From Shinisaurus crocodilurus (lineage: Eukaryota > Chordata > Lepidosauria > Squamata > Shinisauridae): DNA of 64,000 nt. Of the stretch, positions 20,899 through 31,271 are shown piece after piece. The notes beneath the pieces were generated by a model, which saw only the letters and a program-made list of their open reading frames with translations, did not search any database and was not told the origin of the DNA. Location of the stretch: positions 156,085,278-156,149,277 of the forward strand of contig CM037879.1 of the NCBI GenBank assembly GCA_021292165.1. Direction: 5' to 3'. The stretch's first letter is position 1. Each line of letters starts with the position of its first letter. The position numbers and the translations under genes are program-made.

Positions 20899-21420
20899 CA
20901 GGGCTGGCCCTCCCATGAAGCAGGGTGAGGTGCCCGCATCAAGCTGCCCCACCACCTGCAGCGGGTGCTCTGGAGAACCCTGCAGGCTGCTCTCCCACCG
21001 TGGCATTTGCCGTAGCGAGGGGGAAGCTGATGGGGCCCTCTGGAGCAGTCACCCACCCTCTGTTTCCCTCGTTGCACACGCCCCTTTTGCCGCCACCGAA
21101 TGGGCTCTATGGAGAGCTGTGCAGTTGGAAGAAGCAGCTGCAGGGCTCTTGCGAGCGTCTCACAGCCACTTCTTCCTGCTGCGCGGATCTCCACAGAGCT
21201 GACGCAGTGGCGGCAAACGTAAGGGAGGAGGCACCCGACAGGGGAAGGGGAAGCGTGCTGTGGAGGGAGGGAGGGTGCGTGATGACACAGTGGCGGTGCG
21301 TGTTCTCTCCTGCCCCAGGCGGCTAGAGAGCTTGAGTGGGGGCTGAGGATGGGTGTGCACAAACTTCTGAGAGATCAGAGATAAGGGAGCAGTTTCCATT
21401 ACTAGCACCATCTCTGATCT
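20899..21420. other. GC-rich sequence starting with a CAGGGCTGGCCCT end
   Basis: The left edge resembles the ends of MITEs at 45660 and 50436. The GC-rich interior has overlapping open frames on both strands with no recognisable domain. I cannot locate a matching right end. Confidence 0.35.
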
Positions 21421-21530
21421 CTCCTGAGAGGGAGCTAAGGGGACTAAGCCTTAGGAAAAGTTCGGCACTCCGAAAATAGCTCACTTTATTCCAAGCCCTA
21501 TCAGAGCCTATCATGCCCCTATTGCGTGTA

Positions 21531-21783
21531 CAGTCATGCCTTGGATTGAGAGCATAATTCGTTCCAGGAAACGTGCTTGTAATCCAAAACACTCTTATAT
21601 CAAAACGAAATCCCCCCCAAAAAAATTTGTACAAAGATTTTTAATTTAAGCCGTACTACAGTACTTGTATTGCAAGACATCGCTTGTATATCAAGTAAAA
21701 AAAAAATTAAATGAATATTTAAAAATTTGCTTGTCTTGCAAAACGCTCTCAAACCAAGTTGCTTGCAATCCAAGGTATTACTG
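21531..21783. mobile_element. Mariner-like MITE, copy B
   Basis: A 253-bp element between TA at 21529-21530 and 21784-21785, with inverted ends CAGTCATGCCTTGGATTG and CAATCCAAGGTATTACTG. It is highly similar along its whole length to copies A and D. Confidence 0.9.
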
Positions 21784-21929
21784 TATTACCGGGAGGTTGG
21801 ACAGGATCCAATCTCACCCCCCACCTCGGTAGCCCTTCCAAGTCTACAACATGTAGATTGCTCTTGCTGGATGGGGACATATTTGTTCAGCAGCAGCAGC
21901 AGCGGCAGCGGCAGAACTATAATAGATTT

Positions 21930-22085
21930 CATAGATCATAGGGTTGGAAGGAGCCTACAAGGCTATCGAGTCCAACCCCCTGCTCAATGCAGGACACTAG
22001 AGGAGGGGTCTCCCATCCAGGTAATAACCAGGCCTGACCCTGCTTAGCTTTCCACGCTCAGACAAGCTGGGCCAGCGTAAGCCAC
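21930..22085 (-). repeat. 5S-headed SINE with CR1/Sauria-like tail
   Basis: On the minus strand a diverged 5S rRNA block (AAGCTAAGCAGGGTCAGGCC) is followed by a tail with GGGGGTTGGACTCGATAGCC and CCTTCCAACCCTATGATC. This arrangement matches the 5S-Sauria SINEs described from squamates. A plus-strand relative is at 52505. Confidence 0.75.
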
Positions 22086-22506
22086 AGGCCTGTAAGGGCT
22101 CCTCCACATCAGGAAACGAGTGAAATGCCATTGCTGGCTTTGCTCCATCTTTAATTTGCTAAAAGGCACAGTTTAGTTGAACAGGGTAAGGCGTGAAGTG
22201 TGCTATTAGTGAAGTCTGCGAAGCTGCATATGGTGCAATGTCATCTGTCTGCCCCTCTTGCTTTTGCGCTCATTCTGGATCCTAAACAGGCTTTATGTCT
22301 CTCACTACTGAATAACTCTTGCAAAATGCCTTCCTACTCCTGACACCATGCTCATCTGGATGTATTTTATGTCCCCACAAGATGCCAAGATAAATGGGGG
22401 ATGCTCTAATCCAGCCTCTGAATTATTCATTCATTGGAAAATGTCTGTCTTTTGCTAGAGTAACGGAGCAATCAGTGCATCTTAAATAAGTGAGCCATGC
22501 CTTGAT
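22086..22506. other. No gene or recognised repeat
   Basis: Unassigned noncoding sequence. Confidence 0.35.
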
Positions 22507-22709
22507 TCAGTGTTCTCCAACCTTGGGTCCCCAGATGTTTTTGGCCTACAACTCCCAGCATGTATTTCTTCTTTGTCTTACAAGTGAGATTGTTCAAACT
22601 CTTTACCCCACCCTGATTAAAACTGAGTACACCTACCCAGGGCCAACTACAATTGCTTTGGGGGCCTGATTTGACCCACAGGAGACCTGTTTGGTATTGG
22701 TACCCCTGG
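22507..22709. mobile_element. Possible hAT-type MITE
   Basis: Starts CAGTGTTCTCCAACC and ends GGTACCCCTG, with CCAGATGTTTTTGGCCTACA and ACTCCCAGCATG internally, as in related palindromic MITEs. The ends match only weakly and I see no duplication. Confidence 0.35.
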
Positions 22710-22749
22710 TGTAGTCATTCCTTATCAAGTTATATCTGTATGCCTAAAA

Positions 22750-22935
22750 TTGCTACTTCTTTTCTTCCAGAGGAATAGCCATGTTAGTCTGTTGCAGCAA
22801 GAACAATACATTTATTAAGGCATATGTTTTCGCAGACTACAGTCCACATCATCAGATGCTCCAGACCAGAAAAGCTTATGCCATCATAATATATTTGTTA
22901 GTTTTTAAGGTGCCACAAGTCTCTTAGTGGTTTTC
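22750..22935. repeat. Dispersed tetrapod repeat of uncertain class
   Basis: Contains AGCCATGTTAGTCTGTTGCA, TAAGGCATATGTTTTCGCAG and CATCATCAGATGC. This combination is widespread in reptile genomes, but I cannot place it in a class with confidence. Confidence 0.45.
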
Positions 22936-23232
22936 TTCACTCTCTTTTTTATGGCAGGGCTTAACAGATGGAGGACGGGTTGCTTTTCCCAGCATACAGT
23001 GATGAAAATACTGCCCCTGTTTAATATCTGCCTGTTATCCAGCAAGAAAAAGCACCGGAAGTCCTACTAGGTGGTAACTCTATATGTATTGGACATTTTT
23101 CTGTCCTGCTCCCATATAACATTTGTGTTTCATCATTCTTTCCTCTGCTGTGGAAATTCACCTCCTGTTTGTTAATTTCATTACACCCCACCCCGTGTTC
23201 TTCTATTCCATTACTGCAACTTTGCAACCAAT

Positions 23233-23595
23233 GGGCAGGATCCAATGTTGTCCATCCACATGCAGGGCCCTCCGCTGCTTTTGTTCCACCCGTGGTCAGC
23301 CTCGCCAATTCTATTGCACAAGCAGCACCCACAGCTTGCAGAAGAGAGATTTAGTGCTTCCAGAGGCAAGCCCCGAAATGAGTGGAAACACTCATTTCTG
23401 GAACAGGGCAAGTTGGCAGAGCTCCCTTATGCGAGCTCCACTGACCTGCCCCATTCCAGAAATGAGTATTCCCATTCATTTTGGTTGCCTGCGGAAGCAC
23501 TAAATCTCCGTTCCACAAGCGGTGGGCACCACATATAGAAGGGAGGGAATCAGTGAGGCTGGCCACTCAGGGGCAGTCTCCATTGGATACTGCCC
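23233..23595. mobile_element. TIR element with 3-bp target duplication, copy 2
   Basis: A 363-bp element with ends GGGCAGGATCCAATG and CATTGGATACTGCCC. AAT flanks both sides (23230-23232 and 23596-23598). It shares with copy 1 the internal pair AGAGATTTAGTGCTTCC and GGAAGCACTAAATCTC and the sequence between. The frames around 23123-23503 lie within this repeat and are not genes. Confidence 0.75.
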
Positions 23596-23598
23596 AAT

Positions 23599-24167
23599 CT
23601 CTGCATTGCCCATTGCAGGGATCACATGTCCAGATCAATTCCTTCCTTCACCATCTCTCACATGTATACATACTTATTCTATCTAAGTTGTCAAACACAG
23701 CTTAAGGCAGTAGGGTCAAAAGGCTGCAGTGCAGGGACTGGGATGGGTAGCATGGCGATAGCCTGATTACTTCCTTCAGTGATGAGTTGCATCTTATTGA
23801 GGGAAAGCAGAAAATCCGAGACCTTTATACAAGGCAGTGGCATGGGATTGGCTCCTCTGACATCACATGATTTCCAGGACCAAGAGGAGCTGTGCCATGG
23901 TGAGATGGTCTTGAGTTGGACAGATGTATTTATTTATGGCCAATAAATATGTATGCACGCTAAACTATGTTCCCCAAATCAAAAGCATCTGTGCAAGTTC
24001 GACTCTCTCACCTTCAGTTCTTCATCTGTGAAATAGAAATAATGACTGACCTCATGAGAGGAGGTTGCAAGTATGTCATCGTTACTATAAAGCATTTTGC
24101 AGTTATGATTATGACTCAGAAGATTGATTTTCCCACCCTCCTTTGTGATGGTTTGTAAAAGATATAA
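23599..24167. other. No gene or recognised repeat
   Basis: Unassigned noncoding sequence of mixed composition. Confidence 0.35.
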
Positions 24168-24416
24168 GGGAGCCAGTGTGGCGTAGTGGTTAGAGTGTTG
24201 GACTGGGACTCGGGAGATCTGGGTTCTAGTCCCCACTCAGCCACGAAGCTCACTGAGTGACTTTGGGCCAGTCACTGACTCTCAGCCTAACCTACCTCAT
24301 CGCACGCAGGCTTGTTGTGAGGATAAAATGGAGAGGAGGAGGACTATGAGAGCAACCTTGGGTTCCTTGCAGGAGGAAAAAAAGGTGGGATATACAGTAA
24401 ATATAATAAACAAATG
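24168..24416 (+). repeat. MIR-like CORE-SINE
   Basis: Full-length-looking copy. The head is GTGTGGCGTAGTGGTTAGAG, the B-box GGTTCTAGTCCCC, the core GACTTTGGGCCAGTCACTGA and TTGTGAGGATAAAATGGAG, and the tail CCTTGGGTTCCTTGCAGGAG then TATAATAAACAAAT. Confidence 0.9.
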
Positions 24417-25353
24417 AGATATTTAAAACCAGTCAATCTCTGATCTGCTGTACACAAATCTTCTATACATATTTCTGTCCTGTTACAGCAGAAAGTGGTG
24501 TTTTGTTTTATGTTATTTTTGTTTTTAGTATTATTGTGGGAAAAACTGTTAAAAGAGTCCAGTACACAAATGAAGGATAATGGAAGATAGCCTAGCCCTG
24601 GTGCACATTTTTCCCACAAAACAAGCAAAGTTAACAGCAAAAGCAATTGTGTTGATTTGTTTACAACAGAATGGCAATTTTGAATGTTTCTGTGTTTTGG
24701 CACGTCAAAGGGGTGGGGAACAGGAGACATATAGAACAAAACAGTGACATTTTAAAAAGCAGTAACCCAAAATTAGGCAGGAACATAAAACACAGGAAGA
24801 AGACAGGCAATGCCAGCTCTTAATAGCTTCCATTCATCCTTTGTAATAGCCTATAAGGGAAACATACAAACCCATTTGGAAGTGAGGCAGCAGTGTAGAA
24901 CAGTCAAATTACTAGAACAGTCTCAGGCCTTGACATTTCTCAGTACAACCAAATATCTGAACTGTATTCCTCACTGAAAGAAGTTTCTTCACTTAGTCCG
25001 CATTTCCTCTATATCACGTTTGTTTCTTAGTATGGACCCAGGTGACAATTTTCGCCCACAGCACGATGTCTTTTTGAAGTCACAATGGGGGGTGACCTCT
25101 GTAGAAGTCCTGAGAGGAGTCCTTTTCACAGAACAATCCCACATGTTATTAATACAGGTTAGAGGGTGAAGAGGCCCCAGATTGCCACGCTTTGATTTGA
25201 CGGTCTGACTCTGAACATAGCCTGGACATATACTAATTGTAGGCTTTGTCTATATAATCAGGGACCCTGAAAAAAAATGCAGGGGACAGATTGTGTGGAC
25301 TGAGCCTATGTGTATGTACAGCTTATGCACACTTGCATACAGCTGTGTTCACA
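24417..25353. other. Low-repeat noncoding sequence
   Basis: No gene. AT-rich around 24417-24780. I recognise no transposon ends. Confidence 0.35.
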
Positions 25354-25361
25354 ACTTAGAT

Positions 25362-25881
25362 CATGGGTAGGCAACCTTTTTGGGCCTGTGGGTACATTTT
25401 TGCAATCTGAGAAACGGTCTTGGACACCACACCACCACAAAATGGACGTGCTACTGATGAAAGCATTGGTCTACACAGCTACCTGCCATCTTTTTCCCCC
25501 CACTGTGCTTTTACTTTTGTATTGTGTTTTCATCATTTTTAATACTGCATTGGTTTTTAGTATGTGTTTTATTGTTATACACCACCTTGGGAGGGCTCCT
25601 GCCTTGAAAGGCCGTCAATTAAAAAAAAAAATCTTCATTTGCTAAGAATGCCTCTGAGCCTCATGTGTGGCCCAGAGGCATTCATGGGAAAAGATGGGAG
25701 CAGCCAGAGACCCTCACTTTGCTTTGAAGCGATCCCAGCTGCCAGTAAGAGACTTTGTTATTTAAAATAAAAATAAAAAGTGGGAGGGGTAGCAGGTGCC
25801 AAGAAAGTTGCCCTCAGCAGGTGCCAAGAAAGTTGCCCAAGGATGCACTGGTGCCCATGGGCACCAGGTTGCCTGCCCCTG
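25362..25881. mobile_element. hAT-type MITE with nested L2 tail
   Basis: Inverted ends CATGGGTAGGCAACC and GGTTGCCTGCCCCTG. Flanks ACTTAGAT (25354-25361) and ACTTAGAG (25882-25889) match at 7 of 8. Inside, about 25495-25632 is an L2 3' tail (ATACACCACCTTGGGAGGG, then an A run), inserted later. A short direct repeat GCAGGTGCCAAGAAAGTTGCC occurs twice near 25793-25838. Confidence 0.75.
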
Positions 25882-26097
25882 ACTTAGAGCAATCTACAGA
25901 AGTCTGGGAGGGGTGTCCATGGGATTTTATGCTTCCTCCACATTTTGATTTGTATACAGCACTGTGGTGTGAAAAGGACTGCTGTCAAACTCTTTCACAG
26001 TTCCTTCAGCTGGCAAATGACAGCAAGGGAGATCGAAAAGCTTAGTTAAAGAATGTTAGAAACTGAGGCCACTGCATGGTAGAAGACCTTTTATATC

Positions 26098-26216
26098 AAT
26101 TTCCCTCAACCTTGCACCATCCAGATGTGTTGGCCTGCAATTCCCTTCATGTTGGCTGGGGCTGATGGGTGCTGTAGTCCGACACATCTGGAGGGCACCA
26201 GATTGGGGAAGGTTGC
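26098..26216. mobile_element. Palindromic MITE (CCTTCCCCAACCTG family)
   Basis: TTCCCTCAACCTTGCACC at the left is mirrored by GGGCACCAGATTGGGGAAGG at the right, with an inner GATGTGTTGGCC and GTCCGACACATC pair. It is more diverged than the copy at 5461. Confidence 0.6.
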
Positions 26217-26890
26217 ATTATATAGCCCACTTTTAGAAGGATCCCACTGGGTACCAATGGTAATCTCAGTAGGGTTTATCATCATCAATAGTTCTGAATG
26301 ATCGCTTGGTTGCAAATATTTGACGCTCGTACACATAGTGGTATACTTTCTAAACAATACTTTACATTTAGCTAGAAGCCATTTATTATAGTCAAACGAC
26401 TGTGCAGCAATTCCGTCTTTTTTTTTTCCTTAACAGATTTTTTGTGGTAAAGAAAAAGATGGAAGAAGTGGTGGGAAGACACAGGAGGGCTATGACTGGA
26501 AGATGAGACCATCTGGACCCCCTTTAAAATTCTGTGAATGAGGCAGGACAATGGCACCATAAAAGCCTTGTCTGGAAGCATCCCAAATAATTCATTCAAA
26601 TTCAAAATAGATAAAAGAGACATTTAAATGAGAAGGTATGAAGTGACGAGACCACCTCCTTGATATCAAGACTGTAATTTAGACAGTATCTAACTTCTAA
26701 GTGGCCTATGTTACACAAAATAGGAAATGTTCTTAAAAGAAGAGCTGGGGATGATGAATTTGGAAACGAGACGGAGAAGTACATTAACAGGGGAGACCAG
26801 CCTGACCCCATGCATTGGCCAAAGAAGGAACAGCTGCAGGGAGCTTGTTTTGCCCTTCCCTGCCGGGGCAGGGGGGTGAACATCTATAAG
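26217..26890. other. No gene or recognised repeat
   Basis: Unassigned noncoding sequence; a T run at 26419-26428. Confidence 0.35.
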
Positions 26891-26899
26891 AGCCTTGTG

Positions 26900-27090
26900 A
26901 CTAAGAACTGGTGCCTGAGCTTTGCTTCCCCCGCTCCCCCCAATCCCTTTTCCTTTTGTGTTGTGTCTTTTAGATTGTAAGCCTGAGGGCAGGGACTGTC
27001 TTATTATTAATCTGTGTAAGCTACTCTGGGAGCCTCTTTTCACTGAAGTGCGGGGCAAAAATGCTGTAAATCAATAAATAATAATAAATA
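26900..27090 (+). mobile_element. LINE 3' tail (L2/CR1-L3-like)
   Basis: Contains TTAGATTGTAAGCCTGAGGG and CAGGGACTGTCTTATT, then TGCGGGGCAAAAATGCTGTA and AATAAATAATAATAAATAAT. This tail type is typical of amniote L2/CR1-group LINEs. Confidence 0.6.
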
Positions 27091-27500
27091 ATAACTGGGC
27101 TGAAGAAGGCTGCTCTAGGGCAAGGCTGCGCAGCTTGTGACCCACCAAGCTGAACAGAGGCCACCAAGAATCTGACCATACGTACCCCACTCTTGATTTT
27201 GCAAGCCCAGGCAGGCAAGAAAACCAGGAGGTCTATTATGCCAGGCTGAGTTTGGGTTGGAGAATCCCACATTGTTCAGGCCTATTCTAGGGAAAATGGC
27301 TAAATTCTAGTAGGGGCGAAGAGAAAATGTCTCTGGGAAGATTTTATCCCCAGACACCTGGGCCAGAATGAGCTGGCTGACCTTCAGCAGCTCTAGAAGC
27401 AGTTGCGTGTCGCGTTCTGCCCCAACACTGCTAATGGCCAGTACAGCAGTGCAGGGATGCTGTAGGAGACACAGCAAGGGAGAGATCCAACCCTTCACTG
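27091..27500. other. No gene or clear repeat
   Basis: Unassigned; overlapping antisense open frames around 27307-27636 lack domains. Confidence 0.35.
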
Positions 27501-28072
27501 CAAGTGTGCAGAACCTCAGGCCTAGGAACCTACTGTGGCCCACCTGGTTTCCCAATCCAGCCCTCCGTGGTTCCCTGGCCTCACCCTCATTCATCTGAAC
27601 ACTGATCGTTTGGTGGTTTCCTGGCTTTTGCACCACTTCTTTCTGATTCGAAAATGTTGGAAATGCCTCTCCTAATTCTTAGCTGCCTGGCAGTAAGAGT
27701 TTTAAGCTAAAACAAATAGCCACTGTGGCATAGTGGTTAGAGTGTTGGACTGGGACTCGGGAGATCCGGGTTTTAGACCCCACCCGGCCATGAAGCTCAC
27801 TGGGTGACTTTGGGCCAGTCACTGACTCTCAGCCTAACCTACTTCACAGGGTTGTTGTGAAGATAAAATGGAGAGGAGGAGGAGGACTATGGAAGCCACC
27901 TTGCATTCCTTGAAGGAAGAAATGTGGAATAGAAATGTAATAAATAAACAATGCTGGGGGTGTTGATCTTGCCCCTTTTGCCTTTTACCCTGCTTATCGC
28001 TGGAATGCAGCTCCCAAGAGCTTCTCCTCTATTGAATTTGGCACTCGGGCTGAAAAAAGTTCAACACCCCTG
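27501..28072 (+). mobile_element. hAT-type MITE (CAGGGGTGAGGAACC family), split by SINE
   Basis: Left part 27501-27715 has CAGAACCTCAGGCCTAGGAA, TGGTTTCCTGGCTTTTGCAC and TGCCTCTCCTAATTCTTAG. The right part, from about 27952, has ATGCTGG, CTTGCCCCTTTTGCC and the end AAAGTTCAACACCCCTG. A MIR-like SINE sits between. Family members are at 54254, 60100 and 63490 (reverse). The duplication is eroded. Confidence 0.65.
27716..27951 (+). repeat. MIR-like CORE-SINE nested in MITE
   Basis: Head GCCACTGTGGCATAGTGGTT, core GACTTTGGGCCAGTCACTGA and GTTGTTGTGAAGATAAAATG, tail CCTTGCATTCCTTGAAGGAA ending in TAATAAATAAAC. Confidence 0.9.
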
Positions 28073-28094
28073 CCGTAAGCACTAGGGTGCTATC

Positions 28095-28265
28095 CTGGAT
28101 ATGCCACATAATGAGAAGATAAGAAGAGCTGCCCTGGATCAGACCAAAGGCTCATCTAGTCCAACATCCTGTTTTTCACAGTGGGAAGTCCACAAGCAGG
28201 ACATGAGGATAAAAGCCCTGGGCGTATCATCAACAACACCCATCTGTTGGATGTGGCCAAACAGA
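28095..28265 (-). mobile_element. CR1-like 3' UTR fragment
   Basis: Plus-strand text AAGAGCTGCCCTGGATCAGA and CATCTAGTCCAACATCCTG matches the tail of the CR1 copy at 18203. No coding part remains. Confidence 0.6.
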
Positions 28266-28286
28266 AGCAGGGGAATATGGGCTGCA

Positions 28287-28320
28287 TTGCTGCTGCTGCT
28301 GCTGTTGCTGCTGCTGTTGG
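28287..28320 (+). repeat. (GCT)n microsatellite
   Basis: Interrupted GCT/GTT triplets next to the CR1 fragment. Confidence 0.9.
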
Positions 28321-29890
28321 CACAGAATAACGCGGATGTGAAACAGGGTGTCGACACAGTGCAAAGGGAAAGGGCTCTTTCTACAAGGTGATAACATTCT
28401 GTGGAGTGGAGTTCTGCCTGTGAACGCGTTTGCTACTCAGGATTTTAAAATGCGACTGCTTATGCTCCTGCTGCTTTATTTTGACATCTTAGCAGAGGTA
28501 TCTATCAGTCTGTCTGCTTCACTGGCTCGAGCAACACCTTAAACAGCTCTTGATCATTCCTCCTTTGGCCTAGCTTCATGTTTTTTTCAGCAGCTGACCC
28601 AAAGCTGGTCATTTCACTTCTACCAGTTCTTTGCAGGCATTTGCCGTCTGCTGCCTCTGTTGACTGACTGTGTATGTTCTCAATGCTTGGTCCAAGCGTG
28701 ATATAATGCATTGCAGTTACAATCATATGCTATCTTACAAGACAGGTAAACGTGTCTTAACTATATAGGTGCTTCCCAGCCAGATTCCACAAGGAGAGGG
28801 GGGTCCTCCTGTACATCTTCAAGATCCTCGTCTACTTTCTCTCCCATCACATGCTAGGCACATCCAGTCTGATATTTATGTCAACAAGGTGTCATTCAAG
28901 AAGCTTACAGAAAGAGAATATGAATCACTAAGGATTGGCAGAAAGGCCCATCTTACTTTTTCAAACCACTACAATTTGCATGCACGGGAAGATTCTCCGG
29001 AAGTAGAAGTACACCACTGGGTACTGAGCTGCTTGCATTGAAAACTGCCTCACAGAGACAAGGTGGAAGGACAAGAGCAGAGGGCTGTCCTAGCACAAAT
29101 GGCAGTTTGTTACTTATAGAAAACCCAAGGGGGAACTGCAATAAAATGTTGCAGTATGCCACCACCCCTTAAAAAGAGCTACAATTCAAGGTTCTAGCCA
29201 GCTCTTCCTCGGAGATACTATAAGCTGTTAGGGACTCAAGCAAACAAAAACACTCTCCCCATCCTCAGATTTCTATGTTTGTTTTCCAGCTGACATTCAA
29301 CATTATGTGGCTCTTGGTGATCACTGAGCATGCTCAGTCCTCATCAGGCTGTTTTGGGGGTGAGGGCTGCCACCTTGTGTGTGTGTGTGTGTGTGTTTTG
29401 TATTGTTGTAAGCCTTGGGATTCCCCCAAGCTTGATGATACCTGTTTCTCAGTGGCCCCATTTTGTCCCCATTTCTATTGGCACAGGCCACCGAGTCCAC
29501 TATTAGGAGTGATGGTGCAAAAAGGTTCCCCCCCATCGCTCACGTGTGGCAAACAGAAATGAAATCAGACAGCAGCTGGGAATTCCTTTGAAGTACGGTG
29601 ATGTCGCTGATGAAAGTTGAGGTGAGAAAAGAATCCTGAAGGACACAAAGGAACCACTCCTCAGCCACCCTAACATTCAGCAGACATGATTGTGAGGTGC
29701 CCAACCCTGTGACCAAAGAAATGCATGTTTAGTATGAATGCTGCTGCCTGCAGTTGACAAGGACGTGTTGGCTGGGATACAAATCACAGAATTGGTTCAA
29801 CAGTGCCAACAAACAAATCCAGCAGGCTAATGTAGTGTATTTGTGTAAGGTTGCCAGGCACCAGTTCAGACGCTCTGTCACTTTAAGAGC
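28321..29890. other. No gene or recognised repeat apart from (GT)n
   Basis: Noncoding sequence with a (GT)n tract at about 29376-29397. Short open frames carry no recognisable domain. Confidence 0.35.
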
Positions 29891-29901
29891 TCAGAAGCAG
29901 C

Positions 29902-30417
29902 CAGGGATGGGGACTCGGACTCGAGGACTCGACTCGTGAATCGGACTGAGTCCCCTCTCTGACTCAAGTCTGACTCGAGTCCCAATATTTTTAATGGGAC
30001 TCGAGACCAAGGACTCGCCAACATCCCTGAGCTGTGCCAGAAGGAGTGGAGAGGAGCGCGATCGGCAGTATAGATCAAGTTCAACAGGCCTCTGCCTGCC
30101 TGCTTTGGGTTTCCCTGCCTCCTCTGCCTGCCTGGTTATTTTGGGTTTGTCTGCCTGGTCTGTTCATGCCAAAATCAGTTGCAGAGTTTTGAAATAAAAA
30201 GGCACACTTGTTTAAGCCACACATCTGAAGTAGCCTTATTTTGTTGGGAAAAACCCCCATTGATTTTAATAGGGACTCGTGGAGTCAGTTTTGGGAGTGA
30301 CTCGTGACTCGTGACTCGTGAGTCACCATTTTGGACCAAGGACTTGGACTCGGACTCGAGTCCAAAGACTCGTGACTCGACTCGTGACTCGAGATCAAGG
30401 ACTCTTCAACATCCCTG
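29902..30417 (+). mobile_element. hAT element with GACTC ends, copy 3
   Basis: A 516-bp element from CAGGGATGGGGACTCGGAC to GACTCTTCAACATCCCTG. Flanks GAAGCAGC (29894-29901) and GAAGCAGA (30418-30425) match at 7 of 8. It is an internally deleted version of copy 2: the CTGCCTGC-rich core and the GAAATAAAAAGGCACACTTG block are shared. It is non-autonomous. Confidence 0.9.
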
Positions 30418-30577
30418 GAAGCAGAAAGAGGGTAACATCTCCAGAGGTGCACCATAGGCTCCCATTGCAGCTCCTTCTATCCCACTCAGAGGCTGGCTCA
30501 AGTGTGTGATGGAGGAAGTTTCACACTCCTCCTGTTGTCTGTGTGGCTACTGGAGTGCTGACCACTATTATGATGAA

Positions 30578-30795
30578 TGGGGGAAGCTGCCCGAGACCAG
30601 GTCAGGCTATTTGTCCAGATAGACCAGTATTGTGCAAGTCTGGTTGGCACCTGCCCTCCTGCAGAGGTCTTTCACATTACCTGATATCTGATCCTTTGGG
30701 TCTGTTTTTTAAACTGGAGATATCAGGGACTGAGTCTGGGATCCTCTACATGCAAAACATGTGCTCTGCACTGACCTCTGGTCCCTCTTCAACCT
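30578..30795 (-). repeat. tRNA-Ala-headed SINE, diverged
   Basis: On the minus strand a tRNA-like head near 30795-30735 (AGCACATGTTTTGCATGTAG) is followed by a diverged tail ending in the AGCTTCCCC-like sequence. Confidence 0.6.
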
Positions 30796-30816
30796 GAACA
30801 TTTAAAGGTAAAGACT

Positions 30817-31132
30817 GGGTTCAGACAATAACCCATACTCAAGGGTTGAGTATGGGTTGAGTGTGGGTTGTCGTTGAAACATGTGTTATTGTGTTGTCTG
30901 AACCCAGCCACACTAACAAACCATGGTGGACAACCCACAGTTCACAACCCAACAACAAACCATGGGTTCTCTTCATGAGTTGTTTGTGGTTAACAAGCCA
31001 TGGCTTGTTAGCACAGCTGGGTTCAGACTACATGATAACCCACCTTTCAACAACAACCTGCGGTTCAACAACAACCAACATTCAACCCATACTCAACCCT
31101 TGAGTGTGGGTTATTGTGTTGTCTGAATCCAG
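30817..31132. mobile_element. Composite fold-back MITE
   Basis: The outer ends GACTGGGTTCAGACAATAAC and GTTATTGTGTTGTCTGAATCCAGTC are inverted repeats. A second copy of the same end lies inside near 30888-30905 and a third near 31018-31045. This indicates two or more units nested or in tandem. CCCATACTCAACCCTTGAGT-type palindromes fill the interior. Confidence 0.6.
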
Positions 31133-31266
31133 TCACAGACCCCCTTCAGAAATCATTCCACAGGGATCCAAACTGGAGACCAGAAGATGCAAAAGTAGGA
31201 AAGATGCATCCATCTACCATGGAAAATGCTACTTGGGAGACTTTGTGTCATGCATTTCAAGAGCTT

Positions 31267-31271
31267 GATCT
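31267..31271. other. Target-site duplication of copia element, left
   Basis: GATCT immediately before the TG of the left LTR. It is repeated at 36789-36793 immediately after the CA of the right LTR. Confidence 0.95.

Noticed and set aside
20925..21362. Overlapping 133- and 157-codon frames on opposite strands
   Set aside because: GC-rich sequence is poor in stop codons. No signal peptide, domain or splice structure supports either.
23123..23503. Overlapping frames of about 100-126 codons
   Set aside because: They fall within the TIR element at 23233-23595 and arise from its palindromic sequence.
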